Below, piece after piece: positions 1 to 7,320 of a stretch of 15,884 bases of DNA. The translations under genes were made by a program, and so were the position numbers. Origin of the DNA: Mariprofundaceae bacterium (GTDB lineage Bacteria; Pseudomonadota; Zetaproteobacteria; Mariprofundales; Mariprofundaceae); NCBI GenBank assembly GCA_027018975.1, contig JALUXN010000098.1, positions 1 through 15,884 of the forward strand. Reading direction: 5' to 3'. Numbering within the stretch: position 1 is the stretch's first letter; each line of letters opens with the position of its first letter. Under the pieces are notes generated by a model. The model ran no database searches. It was not told the DNA's origin and worked only from the letters and a program-made list of their open reading frames with translations.

Positions 1-637
1 CCAATAGCAACGAGATCAACATCCGCTTCGCCTTGGCACTCTCCTGCCGCTCCCGATACCAGCGCCACATCAGCGCCAGCGGCACCGCCACTCCCATCGG
101 ATGCAGGCTGACAGCCAGCGCACAGATCAAAACCTGCAGAAACAGCCAGCTCGGCGCGGTGCGTTCACTGGCCAGAATCAGGCGATCCAGCTGGTGCGCC
201 ACAGCAATCGACCAGAGCAGATAGACACCACTGCCGATACTATCGGTCTGCAACAGACAGATCGGCGAGATCAACATCAGCGCCGCAGCAATCATCGCTG
301 CCTCACTGCCGTAGCGCGATTCAGCCCAGCGATAGAGCATCAGCGCGGTACCAAAGAGGAAGAACATCGTATAGACCTTGGCCGCAATCAAGCTCCCCAC
401 CCAGTGCAGATCCAGCGGCACAAACAGTATCGCGCGCAGATCAGGCACCCCGTAAAAAGCCACCGGACTGGCGATTTGATGCACAATCGACCAATTCAAC
501 AACAGATCCAGCGCGGCCGACTCCTCGATGCCGTAGCGATCATAGTGGAAGAGCGCAATAAACACATACGCCAACAAACAGAGCCCCGCCAAGCCAAAAT
601 GGCGCGGAGCCAACGAATCACGAATCGATGAAAGCAT
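1..637 (-). CDS. Polytopic inner-membrane protein, 5' part only (possibly GT-C-like)
   Basis: An open frame enters from the left edge and carries no stop in the window. The ATG at 637 is preceded by AGGA about seven bases upstream. The 212 visible residues start MLSSIRDSLAPRHFG and contain about five or six hydrophobic segments, at roughly residues 15-31, 78-100, 112-128, 133-150 and 163-185. After the first segment comes a polar loop with an acidic patch (DRYGIEES, about residues 33-40). A membrane helix followed by an acidic outer loop, then Leu/Ala-rich helices with short basic loops, resembles GT-C or PMT-type glycosyltransferases that use lipid-linked sugars. That is an inference from layout; I recognise no diagnostic motif and the C-terminal half is missing. 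It is transcribed away from nhaA and seems unrelated to it. The CDS is well supported, the function is not. Confidence 0.8.
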   Translation of the reverse strand, partial: MLSSIRDSLAPRHFGLAGLCLLAYVFIALFHYDRYGIEESAALDLLLNWSIVHQIASPVAFYGVPDLRAILFVPLDLHWVGSLIAAKVYTMFFLFGTALMLYRWAESRYGSEAAMIAAALMLISPICLLQTDSIGSGVYLLWSIAVAHQLDRLILASERTAPSWLFLQVLICALAVSLHPMGVAVPLALMWRWYRERQESAKAKRMLISLLL

Positions 638-712
638 AAATCATCCTGTTGAACATGGGATAAGCAACAGCCCTGCGCACAGCCACACAACTGCGCCGGA
701 GCGAAGGCGGCG

Positions 713-740
713 ATTGTAATCTGCCGCACGCCACAAGCAA
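713..740 (-). promoter_or_regulatory. Possible sigma70-type promoter for the left-edge membrane gene
   Basis: On the minus strand TTGCTT (735-740) is followed after 16 bases by TACAAT (713-718). The -10 matches the consensus at five of six positions, the -35 at three of six. Transcription would start near 706, giving a leader of about 70 bases before the ATG at 637. Judged by eye only. Confidence 0.4.
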
Positions 741-817
741 CCAACCGGTGACTTACAAACTTGTCAGCATGGCAAATTTGGATAGGCTGGGTGTTGTAGA
801 TTCGAGCCGGAGCGTAT

Positions 818-842
818 GGATTTGCGCTTTCGCGGAAATGAC
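818..842. repeat. Degenerate copy of the palindromic intergenic repeat
   Basis: This 25-base stretch matches the copy around 12456-12480 at 20 of 25 positions when aligned without gaps. The core keeps the ATT...AAT ends. One consensus C/G pair has become T/A, which preserves pairing, while another position no longer pairs. It looks like an old copy of the same repeat family. Confidence 0.5.
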
Positions 843-1034
843 ACTGGTGCCGAAGGAGAGGAGGGGGGTATGGAAAGGGTGCCTTTGATCCACAACCATA
901 AAGCTAATCCGCTGGTGCAAGCGTTAGAAAAAATGCGTCATCCCCAAAGCCTTAATCGGAGCTCTATTGCAGCGTAGGCTCAAGAGTTACAGGCGGGCTA
1001 TCCAACCAGATGATAAGAAACTACCCTTGGCCGC

Positions 1035-2228
1035 ATGGTCAAAGCCTTTGTCGATAAACTGTTCAACCGCTTTTTCAAAATGGAAGCCACCGGCGGCATA
1101 CTGCTCATGACTGCGGCATTGGCGGCCATGATTGCCGCCAATTCACCACTGAAACCCTATTACGATGCACTGCTGAATATCCCTGTCGAGGTGCGCATCA
1201 ACCACTTCGAGATCGCCAAACCGCTGCTGTTGTGGATCAACGACGGACTGATGGCGATCTTCTTCTTTATGATCGGACTGGAGCTCAAGCGCGAGATGAT
1301 CGAAGGGGAGTTCAAAGCAAAGAAGAACATCCTGCTACCGGCCATCGGCGCCATCGGCGGCATGGCTCTGCCGGCCGTGATCTTTACCCTCTTCAACCGC
1401 CACGATGCCGAGGCGATGCAGGGGTGGGCCATCCCCACAGCCACCGATATTGCCTTTGCGCTGGCTGTCCTCGCGCTGCTCGGTTCGCGTGTACCCACGA
1501 GTATGAAGATATTCCTCTCATCGTTGGCTATTTTCGATGACCTTGGTGCCATCGTGATTATCGCCCTCTTCTACACTGCCAACATCTCCGCCATCGCCCT
1601 GATCATCACCGCCATCTGCATGGGGCTCCTGCTACTGCTCAACCGCCTGCAGGTCACATCGAAAGCGATCTATCTCATGATCGGCATGGTCATGTGGGCG
1701 GCACTGCTGAAATCCGGCATCCACGCCACCCTCGCCGGCGTCGTACTGGCGCTCTTCATTCCCATGCGCGACAAAACCAACCCGCAATACTCGCCGCTAA
1801 TCTCGCTGGAGCGCGACCTGCAGCTACCGGTCGCCATTCTGATTCTGCCGCTGTTTGCGTTCGCCAACGCCGGCCTCAACTTCACCGGCCTGAACATCGA
1901 ACAGGTCAGCCACCATGTACCGCTAGGCATTGGCGCAGGGCTGCTGATCGGCAAACAGCTGGGCGTCTTCAGCAGCTGCTGGATCGCGGTCAAATCGGGG
2001 CTGAATCTGCCGCTGGGCATGACATTCCGTCACCTCTATGGTGCCGCCCTGCTCTGCGGCATCGGCTTCACCATGAGCCTCTTCATCGGCTCACTCGCCT
2101 TTGAGGTCAGTCGTGACAACATGCTCTTCGACGAACGGATCGGCATCATCGCAGGCTCCCTACTCTCCGGCATCTGCGGCTATTTGTGGCTCCGCTGCAA
2201 CCCCCATCACCGCTCGGACAGCGATTAG
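1035..2228 (+). CDS. nhaA: Na+/H+ antiporter NhaA
   Basis: An inner-membrane antiporter that expels sodium (or lithium) in exchange for protons, for pH and salt homeostasis. The 397 residues align along their length with the E. coli protein (388 aa). Visible family marks are LLWINDGLMAIFF (65-77), GWAIPTATDIAFAL (130-143), the paired aspartates D168-D169 in AIFDDLGAI (E. coli D163/D164, which bind the ion), LKSGIHATLAG (225-235), LPLFAFANAG (271-280) and K307 in LLIGKQLG (E. coli K300). About twelve hydrophobic segments fit the fold. The ATG at 1035 gives an N-terminus of normal length (MVKAFVDKLFNRFFKMEATGG), though no clear Shine-Dalgarno precedes it. It stands alone on the plus strand. Its TAG interlocks with the stop of the convergent kinase gene, leaving no room for a terminator between them. 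No key residue is missing. Confidence 0.97.
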   Translation: MVKAFVDKLFNRFFKMEATGGILLMTAALAAMIAANSPLKPYYDALLNIPVEVRINHFEIAKPLLLWINDGLMAIFFFMIGLELKREMIEGEFKAKKNILLPAIGAIGGMALPAVIFTLFNRHDAEAMQGWAIPTATDIAFALAVLALLGSRVPTSMKIFLSSLAIFDDLGAIVIIALFYTANISAIALIITAICMGLLLLLNRLQVTSKAIYLMIGMVMWAALLKSGIHATLAGVVLALFIPMRDKTNPQYSPLISLERDLQLPVAILILPLFAFANAGLNFTGLNIEQVSHHVPLGIGAGLLIGKQLGVFSSCWIAVKSGLNLPLGMTFRHLYGAALLCGIGFTMSLFIGSLAFEVSRDNMLFDERIGIIAGSLLSGICGYLWLRCNPHHRSDSD

Positions 2229-3115
2229 ATGGCAGCCAGCAGCCGATCCATCGCCGCCTCCGCATCGGCTGCATAACCGCCACCAAAGATATTGAGATGG
2301 TTGAGCAGGTGATAGAGCTGATAGAGCGGTCTGCGCCGGGCATAACCGCCATCCAGCGGCCACGCCTCGCGATAGCCGGCATAGAAGGCGGACGCGAAGC
2401 CGCCAAAAAGTTCGCTCATGGCCAGATCACTCTCACGATCACCGTAATAGAGCGCCGGATCAAAGATCACGCCATCGACACCAACAAAGGCGAGATTCCC
2501 GCGCCAAAGATCGCCATGCAGCAGCGACGGCAGCGGCTGATAATCGTCGAACAACAGCTCCATCTCCGCCAGCACCCGCTCACCCTTGCGTTGCAATGCA
2601 CCGGTAAACCCGTGTTGCGCCGCCAACTGCAGTTGGAACTGCAGCCGCTGTTGACGAAAAAATGTCACCCAATCATCCGAAAATCCATTCGGCTGCGGTG
2701 TGCTGCCGATCCAGTTATCCCGATGCCAGCCAAACTGGGCACTACGCACGCGATGCAACGCCGCCAATCCGCGACCGGCCGACCGCCAAGCCGCCGCCAC
2801 ATCGGGCACGCGCGGTGTCGCGGTGAGCGGCAGATATTCGCACACCAGCCACGCATGCGACGATGATGCGTCACAACAGATCGGCCGCGGCACCCGCAAC
2901 GCCTCCGCAGCCGCCAGTTCGCGCAGCGCTGCAGCTTCTGCCTCAAACATCGGCAGAGAGTCGGCGCGACCATATTTGACGAAATAATCACCCCTATCAC
3001 AACTGAGATGGCAGGCAGCGTGAATCGTCCCACCGGAGAGTGGTCGGGTTGTGCGCGGCGTCAGCGGTACACCTCGCGCTGCAGCGATCGAGGCAACCAC
3101 TGCCTGAACTTTCAT
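2225..3115 (-). CDS. Fructosamine-3-kinase / ketosamine kinase family protein
   Basis: A 296-residue cytosolic small-molecule kinase of the aminoglycoside-phosphotransferase fold. Members phosphorylate the sugar of ketosamines (fructosamine, ribulosamine or erythrulosamine adducts on proteins or free amines), which then decompose, reversing glycation. Visible marks: LSGGTIHA (26-33, nucleotide loop), K47 in YFVKYG, the family signature DNWIGSTPQPN (133-143), the catalytic loop HGDLWRGN (200-207, with base D202), and the metal-binding FDPALYYGDRESD (218-230, with D219). Length is close to the usual 290-300. The ATG at 3115 overlaps the stop of the DUF2062 gene by four bases (ATGA), so it is the third gene of a metG operon and is likely translationally coupled. 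E. coli YniA is a close family relative. The exact substrate cannot be read from sequence. Confidence 0.93.
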   Translation of the reverse strand: MKVQAVVASIAAARGVPLTPRTTRPLSGGTIHAACHLSCDRGDYFVKYGRADSLPMFEAEAAALRELAAAEALRVPRPICCDASSSHAWLVCEYLPLTATPRVPDVAAAWRSAGRGLAALHRVRSAQFGWHRDNWIGSTPQPNGFSDDWVTFFRQQRLQFQLQLAAQHGFTGALQRKGERVLAEMELLFDDYQPLPSLLHGDLWRGNLAFVGVDGVIFDPALYYGDRESDLAMSELFGGFASAFYAGYREAWPLDGGYARRRPLYQLYHLLNHLNIFGGGYAADAEAAMDRLLAAI

Positions 3116-3663
3116 GGCCGCTGCGACTGCTCCCCGGCAGCTGCCACACGCGCGAGATGCCGTTTGCGCCAGCGGCTGATTACCATCCAGCGCCAGAGCG
3201 ATTGAATACCAAGATAACCGGCCACGCTACTGACCACCGCCAACATGCCGCAACCGAGCAGAAATGGTTGCCAGATCAACATAAAATCACCGGCCAGTGA
3301 GGCCATACTCAAATCGCTGCCGAACGTCTGCGTCTGAATGCCCATCGTCCAGCTGCCAAGGCGGTAGGCGCCATAAAAGAGCGGCGGCATGGTCACCGGA
3401 TTGGTCAACCAGACCAGCGCCACCGAGACCGGCAGATTGGCGCGCAACATAATCGCGCCGGCGGCGGCAAGAATCATCTGAAACGGCACCGGCACCCAAG
3501 CGAAAAAGAGGCCGACAGCAAAGGCTTTGGCGACCGAGTGGCGGTTGAGGTGCCAGAGGGCGTGATGATGAAGCAGTTCACCGAAAAAGCGCAGATGCTT
3601 GTGATGCCGGATGGTCTCCGGATCGGGCATATATCTGGCGACAAAATCTTTCGGTGAACGCAA
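3112..3663 (-). CDS. DUF2062 family membrane protein
   Basis: A 183-residue protein of the DUF2062 family (COG3216), function unknown. Seen directly: a basic N-terminal part with the family-typical YMPDPETIRHHKHLRFFG (11-28) and WHLNRHSVAKAFAVGLF (37-53), followed by about three hydrophobic segments (roughly 45-72, 80-100, 128-152), a WLTNPVTMPPLFY stretch (85-97) near the middle, and a basic C-terminal tail. The start is TTG at 3663. It is supported by GGAG eight bases upstream, inside the end of metG, and because the first in-frame ATG (residue 12) would cut off part of the conserved N-terminus. It begins three bases after the metG stop and overlaps the kinase start by four bases. The family is secure; any role in envelope or lipid work would be speculation. 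Confidence 0.9.
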   Translation of the reverse strand: MRSPKDFVARYMPDPETIRHHKHLRFFGELLHHHALWHLNRHSVAKAFAVGLFFAWVPVPFQMILAAAGAIMLRANLPVSVALVWLTNPVTMPPLFYGAYRLGSWTMGIQTQTFGSDLSMASLAGDFMLIWQPFLLGCGMLAVVSSVAGYLGIQSLWRWMVISRWRKRHLARVAAAGEQSQRP

Positions 3664-3666
3664 CCG

Positions 3667-5205
3667 CTACTCCATACGCGGGAAGATCGGCTGCGGTTTG
3701 GCGCATCGGTGGCCGCCCTGCAATACGCCCCAGCCGCCATGTTCGACAAAGCTCAGGCGCCCGGCGTCCTCCATCTCCGGCTGAATCTGCGCCAGCATGC
3801 GGCTCATCTTCTCCGGCATGAAGGGGAGCAGCTGCAGCGCCACCAGCCGCAACATCTCGACCAGATGGTAGAGCACCGTCGCCAGCCGTGCCGAATCCCC
3901 CGCCTTAGCCAGCGACCACGGCGCATTCTCCTCGACATAGCGATTGCCGTGACGCACCACCTCGTTGATCCGCTCCAGCGCCAGATGGAATGCCTGCTTT
4001 TCCAGTGCCGCTGCCACATCGCGCTGCATCGCTTCCACATCGGCAATCAGCGCCCGATCGACCGCCTGCTCCTCGCCGGCGGCCAGCAGTTCGCCCTGCT
4101 GATACTTGTTGAGCATCGCCAGCGAACGGTTGAGCAGGTTGCCGACATCGTTGGCCAGCTCCGAATTGTAGCGCTGCTTGAGCGCGCTAAAGGAGAAGTC
4201 GCCATCCTGCCCGAAGGGTACTTCACGCAGCAGAAAATATCGCAGCACATCAGCATCGTACTGCTCCAACAGCTCCGCAGGACGCAGCGCATTCCCTTTG
4301 GATTTACTCATCTTTTCCCCTTCGACCGTCCACCAGCCGTGGGCGAAGATGCGCTTGGGTAGCGGCAGATCGGCGGCCATCAACATCGCCGGCCAATAGA
4401 CAGCGTGAAAGCGGAGAATATCCTTGCCGATCAGATGCACATCGGCCGGCCAGTGCACCGGCGTCTCCGGATCAGGGAAGCCGAGCGCCGAGAGGTAGTT
4501 GGTCAACGCATCGATCCAGACATAGATAACATGCTTATCGTCACCGGGCACCGGAATCCCCCACGAGAAGGTGGTGCGCGAAATGGAGAGATCGCGCAGG
4601 CCGGACTCGACGAAACTGAGCACTTCGTTGCGACGCGAGGCCGGCGCGATGAAATCGGGATTGGCGCGGATATGCTCGACCAGCCGATCCTGAAAGGCGC
4701 TCAGCCGGAAGAAGTAGGACTCCTCCTGAATCTTCTCCACCGCCCGCTTACAATCGGGGCAGGTGGTTGAATCCCAGCAGTCGGCATCCTTGAGCTGCGT
4801 CTCCGTCCAGTAGGTTTCGCACGGTACGCAGTACCAATCTTCATAAAAATCTTTGTAGATGGTGCCGGCATTCTCCAGCTTGCGCCACATCGCCTGCACG
4901 CCCGCCTTGTGCCGCTCGGAACTGGTGCGGATAAAATCATCATTGCTGATCGCCAGCTCCGGCCAGAGGGTGCGATAACGCTCCACCACCTGATCGGCCA
5001 GCGCAATCGGCGCAATCCCGCGCGCCGCCGCCGCCTGCTCCACCTTCTGTCCATGCTCATCGACACCGGTCAGGAAAAAGACATCGCGCCCGCTCATGCG
5101 CTGATAACGCGCCAGCACATCGGCAGCGATGGTGGTGTAGATATGGCCGAGATGCGGCTCATCGTTCACATAGTAGATCGGTGTGGTGACATAGTAGCGT
5201 TCCAT
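3667..5205 (-). CDS. metG: Methionyl-tRNA synthetase (short form)
   Basis: Charges tRNA-Met with methionine using ATP, in the cytosol. The 512 residues show the class I signatures: TTPIYYVNDEPHLGH (7-21, with HLGH as the HIGH motif), TGVDEHGQK (46-54), a zinc-binding insert with C126/C129 and C149/C152 (an extra C143 lies between), WIDALTNY (230-237), and KMSKS at 298-302. The helical anticodon-binding domain follows (about 330-490). It ends without the C-terminal tRNA-binding domain of the 677-residue E. coli enzyme, so it belongs to the shorter form. I chose the ATG at 5205 (MERYYVTTPI) because the family begins there. The open frame continues 37 codons upstream, but that part is intergenic. 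GGGGAG lies at 5218-5223, a rather long 12 bases from the ATG. First gene of a three-gene operon, divergent from radA. Confidence 0.96.
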   Translation of the reverse strand: MERYYVTTPIYYVNDEPHLGHIYTTIAADVLARYQRMSGRDVFFLTGVDEHGQKVEQAAAARGIAPIALADQVVERYRTLWPELAISNDDFIRTSSERHKAGVQAMWRKLENAGTIYKDFYEDWYCVPCETYWTETQLKDADCWDSTTCPDCKRAVEKIQEESYFFRLSAFQDRLVEHIRANPDFIAPASRRNEVLSFVESGLRDLSISRTTFSWGIPVPGDDKHVIYVWIDALTNYLSALGFPDPETPVHWPADVHLIGKDILRFHAVYWPAMLMAADLPLPKRIFAHGWWTVEGEKMSKSKGNALRPAELLEQYDADVLRYFLLREVPFGQDGDFSFSALKQRYNSELANDVGNLLNRSLAMLNKYQQGELLAAGEEQAVDRALIADVEAMQRDVAAALEKQAFHLALERINEVVRHGNRYVEENAPWSLAKAGDSARLATVLYHLVEMLRLVALQLLPFMPEKMSRMLAQIQPEMEDAGRLSFVEHGGWGVLQGGHRCAKPQPIFPRME

Positions 5206-5314
5206 CAGCGGTCGGCACTCCCCGGTAACAGTTTCGCGTGAACTATAACCGCCCGATAACGGATGAACAGCGCCAAGAATTGCCGTCCCATCCCGTGCCG
5301 CTACACTCGCCGGC
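5206..5314. promoter_or_regulatory. Divergent promoter region of metG and radA
   Basis: These 109 bases should hold both promoters. Toward radA, TTGCCG (5280-5285), a 16-base spacer and TACACT (5302-5307) form a plausible sigma70-type promoter. Its start point would fall at about 5313-5315, on the radA ATG, and no Shine-Dalgarno is visible there. Toward metG, TATAGT on the minus strand (5242-5247) is a good -10, but the -35 is weak (TGTTCA at 16-base spacing). Judged by eye. Confidence 0.4.
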
Positions 5315-6706
5315 ATGGCTAAATCGCTTTATGTCTGCCAGAGCTGTGGCGCGGAGCATCGCAAATGGAGCGGGCAGTGCCCGGACTGCCGCCAGTGGAA
5401 CTGCATCAGCGAGCAGGTCATCGAAGCCGCCACGACCAAACTGGCGAGCCGTGGCAAGGCGCTGCCGGCGGAACCGATCACCGCGATTCAGCAGGGGAGC
5501 ACACCGCGCCGCTCCACCCGCATCGAGGAGCTGGATCGCGTGCTCGGCGGCGGCCTTGTGCCCGGCTCGGCGCTGCTGATCGGCGGCGATCCCGGCATCG
5601 GCAAATCGACACTACTCCTGCAGGCGGCCGCCAAACTCGCCGCCAGCGAAAAGCGTGAACAGGTGCTCTACATCACCGGCGAGGAGTCGATCCAGCAGGT
5701 GCATATGCGCGGCGAACGGATCGGCGCGCTGCATGAAAATCTCCTGCTCGTCTCCGCCTGCGAAGTGGAGTCGATCCTCACCACCATCAATCAGGTCAAA
5801 CCCACCACCGTCATCATCGACTCGATTCAGACCACCGTCAGCGCCGCACTCAGCAGCGCCCCCGGCACGGTCTCACAGGTGCGCGACTGCTCGGCTGCAT
5901 TGATCAAAAATGCCAAGCAGCACGGCCACGCCATCATTCTCGTCGGCCACGTCACCAAGGAGGGGACGCTCGCCGGCCCCCGTGTGCTCGAACACATGGT
6001 CGATGCGGTGATCTATTTCGAGGGCGACCGCGGCCACGCCCACCGTATCCTGCGTGCAGTCAAAAACCGCTTCGGACCGGCCGGCGAAATCGGCGTCTTC
6101 GAGATGTCCGACTGCGGCCTGATCGGAATCCGCGACGCCTCCCGCCTCTTCCTCGCCGAACGCGCCAAAGATACGCCCGGCTCAGTGGTGCTCGCCTGCA
6201 TGGAGGGAACACGGCCGCTCTTGGTCGAGGTGCAGGCGCTGATTGCGCCGACTGTTTACGCCACGCCCAAACGCTCGGCGGTCGGTGTCGATACGGCGCG
6301 CGTGGCGATGCTCACCGCCGTACTGGAGCGGCGCATCGGCCTGCCGCTCTCGCAGCATGATGTCTATATCAATATCGCCGGCGGTGCGCGCGTCAATGAG
6401 CCGGCCGCCGATCTGGCGGTGTTGATGGCGATGGTCTCCGCCTATCAGGATCGACCCGTACCCGAGAAGATCGCCCTCTTCGGCGAGGTCGGCCTGACCG
6501 GCGAGATCCGACCGGTGGCGCAGCCGGAAGCGCGCGCCAAAGAGGCGGCCAATCTCGGCTTCACCCATCTGCTGCTGCCGGGCGAGAATCACGAGAGGGT
6601 GCAGAAGGCAAATATCATTGCTAACATGCGCCCCGATCAGCAGACCGCACTGCAGCTGAGCGCTGTCCGACACCTCACCGAAGCTGCGCAAAAATTACTG
6701 AACTGA
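5315..6706 (+). CDS. radA: DNA repair and recombination protein RadA
   Basis: A RecA-like ATPase that acts with RecA in recombination, branch migration and repair of stalled forks. Order of parts in the 463 residues: a four-cysteine zinc finger (C8, C11, C22, C25); a RecA-type ATPase core with Walker A GDPGIGKST (91-99) and a Walker B-like VIIDS (166-170); the RadA-specific KNRFG (250-254); then a Lon-protease-like C-terminal domain (about 285-455) carrying EPAADLAVLMA, where the protease catalytic serine is absent, as usual in RadA. The length is typical. The ATG at 5315 gives the standard MAKSLYVCQSCG start. No ribosome binding site is visible, and a promoter placed just upstream suggests a leaderless or very short leader. 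First gene of a run with cvpA and purF, a common order in alphaproteobacteria and relatives. Confidence 0.97.
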   Translation: MAKSLYVCQSCGAEHRKWSGQCPDCRQWNCISEQVIEAATTKLASRGKALPAEPITAIQQGSTPRRSTRIEELDRVLGGGLVPGSALLIGGDPGIGKSTLLLQAAAKLAASEKREQVLYITGEESIQQVHMRGERIGALHENLLLVSACEVESILTTINQVKPTTVIIDSIQTTVSAALSSAPGTVSQVRDCSAALIKNAKQHGHAIILVGHVTKEGTLAGPRVLEHMVDAVIYFEGDRGHAHRILRAVKNRFGPAGEIGVFEMSDCGLIGIRDASRLFLAERAKDTPGSVVLACMEGTRPLLVEVQALIAPTVYATPKRSAVGVDTARVAMLTAVLERRIGLPLSQHDVYINIAGGARVNEPAADLAVLMAMVSAYQDRPVPEKIALFGEVGLTGEIRPVAQPEARAKEAANLGFTHLLLPGENHERVQKANIIANMRPDQQTALQLSAVRHLTEAAQKLLN

Positions 6707-6719
6707 TCTGGGGTAGCGC

Positions 6720-7313
6720 TTGAATTTTCTCGATTATATCCTGATTACGATTGTCGGCCTATCCATGGTGTTATCGCTCTGGCGCGGCTTCATGCGCGAA
6801 ATGATTTCGCTGATCGGACTCATCGCCGCGTTCCTCATCGCCAGCCGCCTCTCCGGTCAAGCGGGCGACTATCTCGGCCAGTGGGTGGACAATGCCACCG
6901 TCGCCGACATTGCCGGCTTCGCGCTGGTCTTTCTGCTGGTCAATATCGCCATCGGCATCATCGGCATCTTTATCCAGCGCCTGATTGATATCGCCGCCCT
7001 CACTGCCACCGATCGCACCCTCGGCATCTTCTTCGGCGCCGCCCGCGGCCTGCTGCTCATCGCCCTCTGCTTTCTGGTCTATACATCCTATACTGAGCCG
7101 AATGGCGACTGGTTTACCAAGAGCAAACTCGCCCCCTACGCCGTCGAGCTGGGCGACATGCTCGGTAGCGCCATCCCCGAGGAGTACCCCTTCTCGCGCC
7201 AGGGCGCAGCACGCTACCGTTCACCGCAGGGCAACACTGAACGGATCAAGGATATGATCCCCAACGTGGACAAAAATGCGCTGAAATCGATCATCGAACA
7301 GAACACCAAATGA
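6720..7313 (+). CDS. cvpA: CvpA family membrane protein
   Basis: An inner-membrane protein of the CvpA family, first described as needed for colicin V production and commonly linked to purF. The 197 residues show four hydrophobic segments (about 4-21, 26-44, 62-88 and 100-121), the family-type N-terminus NFLDYILITIVGLSMVLSLWRGF (residues 2-24) with RGFMREMISL after it, and a polar C-terminal tail of about 70 residues that is probably cytosolic. The start is TTG at 6720, 13 bases after the radA stop, with a G-rich run (GGGG) about eight bases upstream. No in-frame ATG lies early enough to keep the first helix. It sits between radA and purF, with seven bases to purF, so co-transcription is likely. 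The molecular function is not settled; envelope homeostasis is the usual suggestion. Confidence 0.92.
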   Translation: MNFLDYILITIVGLSMVLSLWRGFMREMISLIGLIAAFLIASRLSGQAGDYLGQWVDNATVADIAGFALVFLLVNIAIGIIGIFIQRLIDIAALTATDRTLGIFFGAARGLLLIALCFLVYTSYTEPNGDWFTKSKLAPYAVELGDMLGSAIPEEYPFSRQGAARYRSPQGNTERIKDMIPNVDKNALKSIIEQNTK

Positions 7314-7320
7314 GGGCGAT

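Larger units (their letters stand above)
638..1034. other. Noncoding stretch between the membrane gene and nhaA
   Basis: About 400 bases lie between two divergently transcribed genes. The left end holds the possible minus-strand promoter at 713-740. A decayed palindromic repeat lies at 818-842. After it comes a purine-rich stretch (852-869) containing a strong Shine-Dalgarno-like AGGAGG ahead of a 35-codon open frame (870-977). That frame, and its in-frame extension back to 816, looks at least partly like translated repeat sequence. I found no convincing promoter for nhaA and no site I could assign to an NhaR-type regulator. Confidence 0.55.

Noticed and set aside
101..631. A 176-codon plus-strand frame at the left end
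   Set aside because: Its composition (Gln, Arg, His-rich, no hydrophobic pattern) is typical of the antisense reading of a membrane protein gene. The minus-strand frame with a clean start at 637 explains the region.
5206..5316. N-terminal extension of MetG to position 5316
   Set aside because: The extra 37 residues have no counterpart in the family and would cover the whole metG-radA intergenic region, including the metG ribosome binding site.
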